From GCA-2746365 sp964651445 (GTDB lineage Bacteria > Pseudomonadota > Gammaproteobacteria > SZUA-229): a DNA stretch of 33,747 bases. A model generated the notes under the pieces. It ran no database searches and was not told the DNA's origin. It was given only the letters and a program-made list of their open reading frames with translations. Position numbers and translations under genes: made by a program. Positions 32,987 through 33,747 of this stretch are shown here, piece by piece; position 1 is the stretch's first letter; the number at the start of each line of letters is the position of its first letter. The stretch is from positions 1 through 33,747 of the forward strand of contig CAZYYW010000012.1 in NCBI GenBank assembly GCA_964651445.1, in the 5' to 3' direction.

Positions 32987-33745
32987 ATGAGCGCCGTCAA
33001 CACCCAGGTTGCCTATATTCTGCATAAACGTGCGTACCGCGAAACCAGCAGTATCCTGGAAGTATTAACAAAAGATTATGGGCGCGTGGCGTTGATGGCG
33101 CGTGGCTGTCGAGGCACGCGATCCAAAATCGCAGGTAGCTTGTTGCTGTTTACACCACTGCTTATTAGTTGGCAGGGCAGAGGCAGCTTGCCTTATCTGA
33201 AAACTGTCGAGCGTGCTGATCTAAAAGCACCTGCTCTGAAAAGCAAAGCCTTGCTCTCAGCGATGTACATTAATGAATTGTTGATGTATTTATTGCATAA
33301 AAATGACGTGCATGAAGCTGTTTTTGAGCAGTATCATCATTGTCTGTACAATCTTGAAAATCAGGCAGCATTGGAAATCTCACTGCGTCAGTTTGAAATA
33401 AAATTACTCGAACTTCTGGGTTTTGGTCTCAATGTACAGGAGGAAGCGGATACCGGTGCGATGATTGACGTCAATGAACAGTATCTCTATCACCTGGAGC
33501 ATGGTCCAGTGCTGTGCCAGAATTCAGCTTCTAATCAGGCAGTCGGCAGATTGCCACAGGTTTCAGGCAGCACTTTGCAGGCGGTAGCCAAAGGCGATTT
33601 TCAGAACCTGGCGAAAAATGTACAGCAATTGACAGAATTAAAGCAATTGATGCGCTTTGTCATTGCTTTTCATTTAGGTAAAAAGACTTTGAAAAGCAGG
33701 GAGTTATTCATGCCTGTGAAGGCAAAGACGATTGTGCTGCCCTGA
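32987..33745 (+). CDS. recO: DNA repair protein RecO
   Basis: RecO loads RecA onto gaps with RecR in the RecFOR pathway. It has 252 residues. An N-terminal OB-fold (about 5-80: AYILHKRAYRETSSILEVLT, YGRVALMARGCRG) is followed by a helical domain (LSAMYINELLMYLL ... FEIKLLELLGFGL). The C-terminal part carries only one cysteine (PVLCQN), so a complete four-cysteine zinc site is absent, as in other proteobacterial members. The gene is complete: TGA ends two bases before the window edge. In relatives pdxJ and acpS usually come next. Confidence 0.95.
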   Translation: MSAVNTQVAYILHKRAYRETSSILEVLTKDYGRVALMARGCRGTRSKIAGSLLLFTPLLISWQGRGSLPYLKTVERADLKAPALKSKALLSAMYINELLMYLLHKNDVHEAVFEQYHHCLYNLENQAALEISLRQFEIKLLELLGFGLNVQEEADTGAMIDVNEQYLYHLEHGPVLCQNSASNQAVGRLPQVSGSTLQAVAKGDFQNLAKNVQQLTELKQLMRFVIAFHLGKKTLKSRELFMPVKAKTIVLP

Positions 33746-33747
33746 GC

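Overview
The window is chromosomal DNA from a gammaproteobacterium. The right half carries, in order, nadB (divergent), rpoE-rseA-rseB-rseC, lepA, lepB, rnc, era and recO. That order is the conserved neighbourhood known from Escherichia coli and many other Gammaproteobacteria. rsgA and orn, also neighbours in that group, lie further left. The species cannot be named from the sequence. Base composition is moderately AT-rich overall and clearly more AT-rich in the first 2.4 kb.

Region 1 (1-17533) is accessory. After a terminator-like palindrome come a membrane histidine kinase and an OmpR-type response regulator with overlapping stop and start codons. Next is a 63-residue lipoprotein stub. Three very large exported-protein genes follow: a 2143-residue lipoprotein with a Calx-beta domain, a protein of about 1132 residues with fibronectin-like segments, and a 1650-residue protein with calcium-repeat, Calx-beta, PKD-like, fibronectin-like and tandem DUF1566 modules. 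Each large gene overlaps the next in a TAATG stop/start, so they are probably translationally coupled and made as one set. Their joint function is not recognised. A calcium-dependent cell-surface or secreted assembly is the best inference, possibly controlled by the adjacent two-component pair.

Region 2 (17534-21436) holds a tight minus-strand group: an M48/Ste24-like membrane protease, a monoheme cytochrome c, a pterin-4a-carbinolamine dehydratase and rsgA. It is divergent from orn. Three genes therefore sit between the usual rsgA/orn pair.

Region 3 (21437-21927) has no intact gene. On the minus strand it contains the N-terminal and C-terminal remnants of a GxxExxY-family protein. These are separated and flanked by copies of a CTCTGTGGTCTCTGTGTC-type repeat arranged partly as an inverted repeat, which looks like a decayed mobile or repeat-associated unit.

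Region 4 (21928-33745) is core genome. nadB and a tandem-rhodanese sulfurtransferase run leftward. The sigma-E envelope-stress operon runs rightward from a close match to a sigma-E promoter. A glutaredoxin-like gene, lepA, lepB, a DUF4845 membrane protein, rnc, era and recO follow. A 100-N scaffold gap (30814-30913) between lepB and the DUF4845 gene is flanked on both sides by the same 20 bases. No tRNA, rRNA or CRISPR array was seen.
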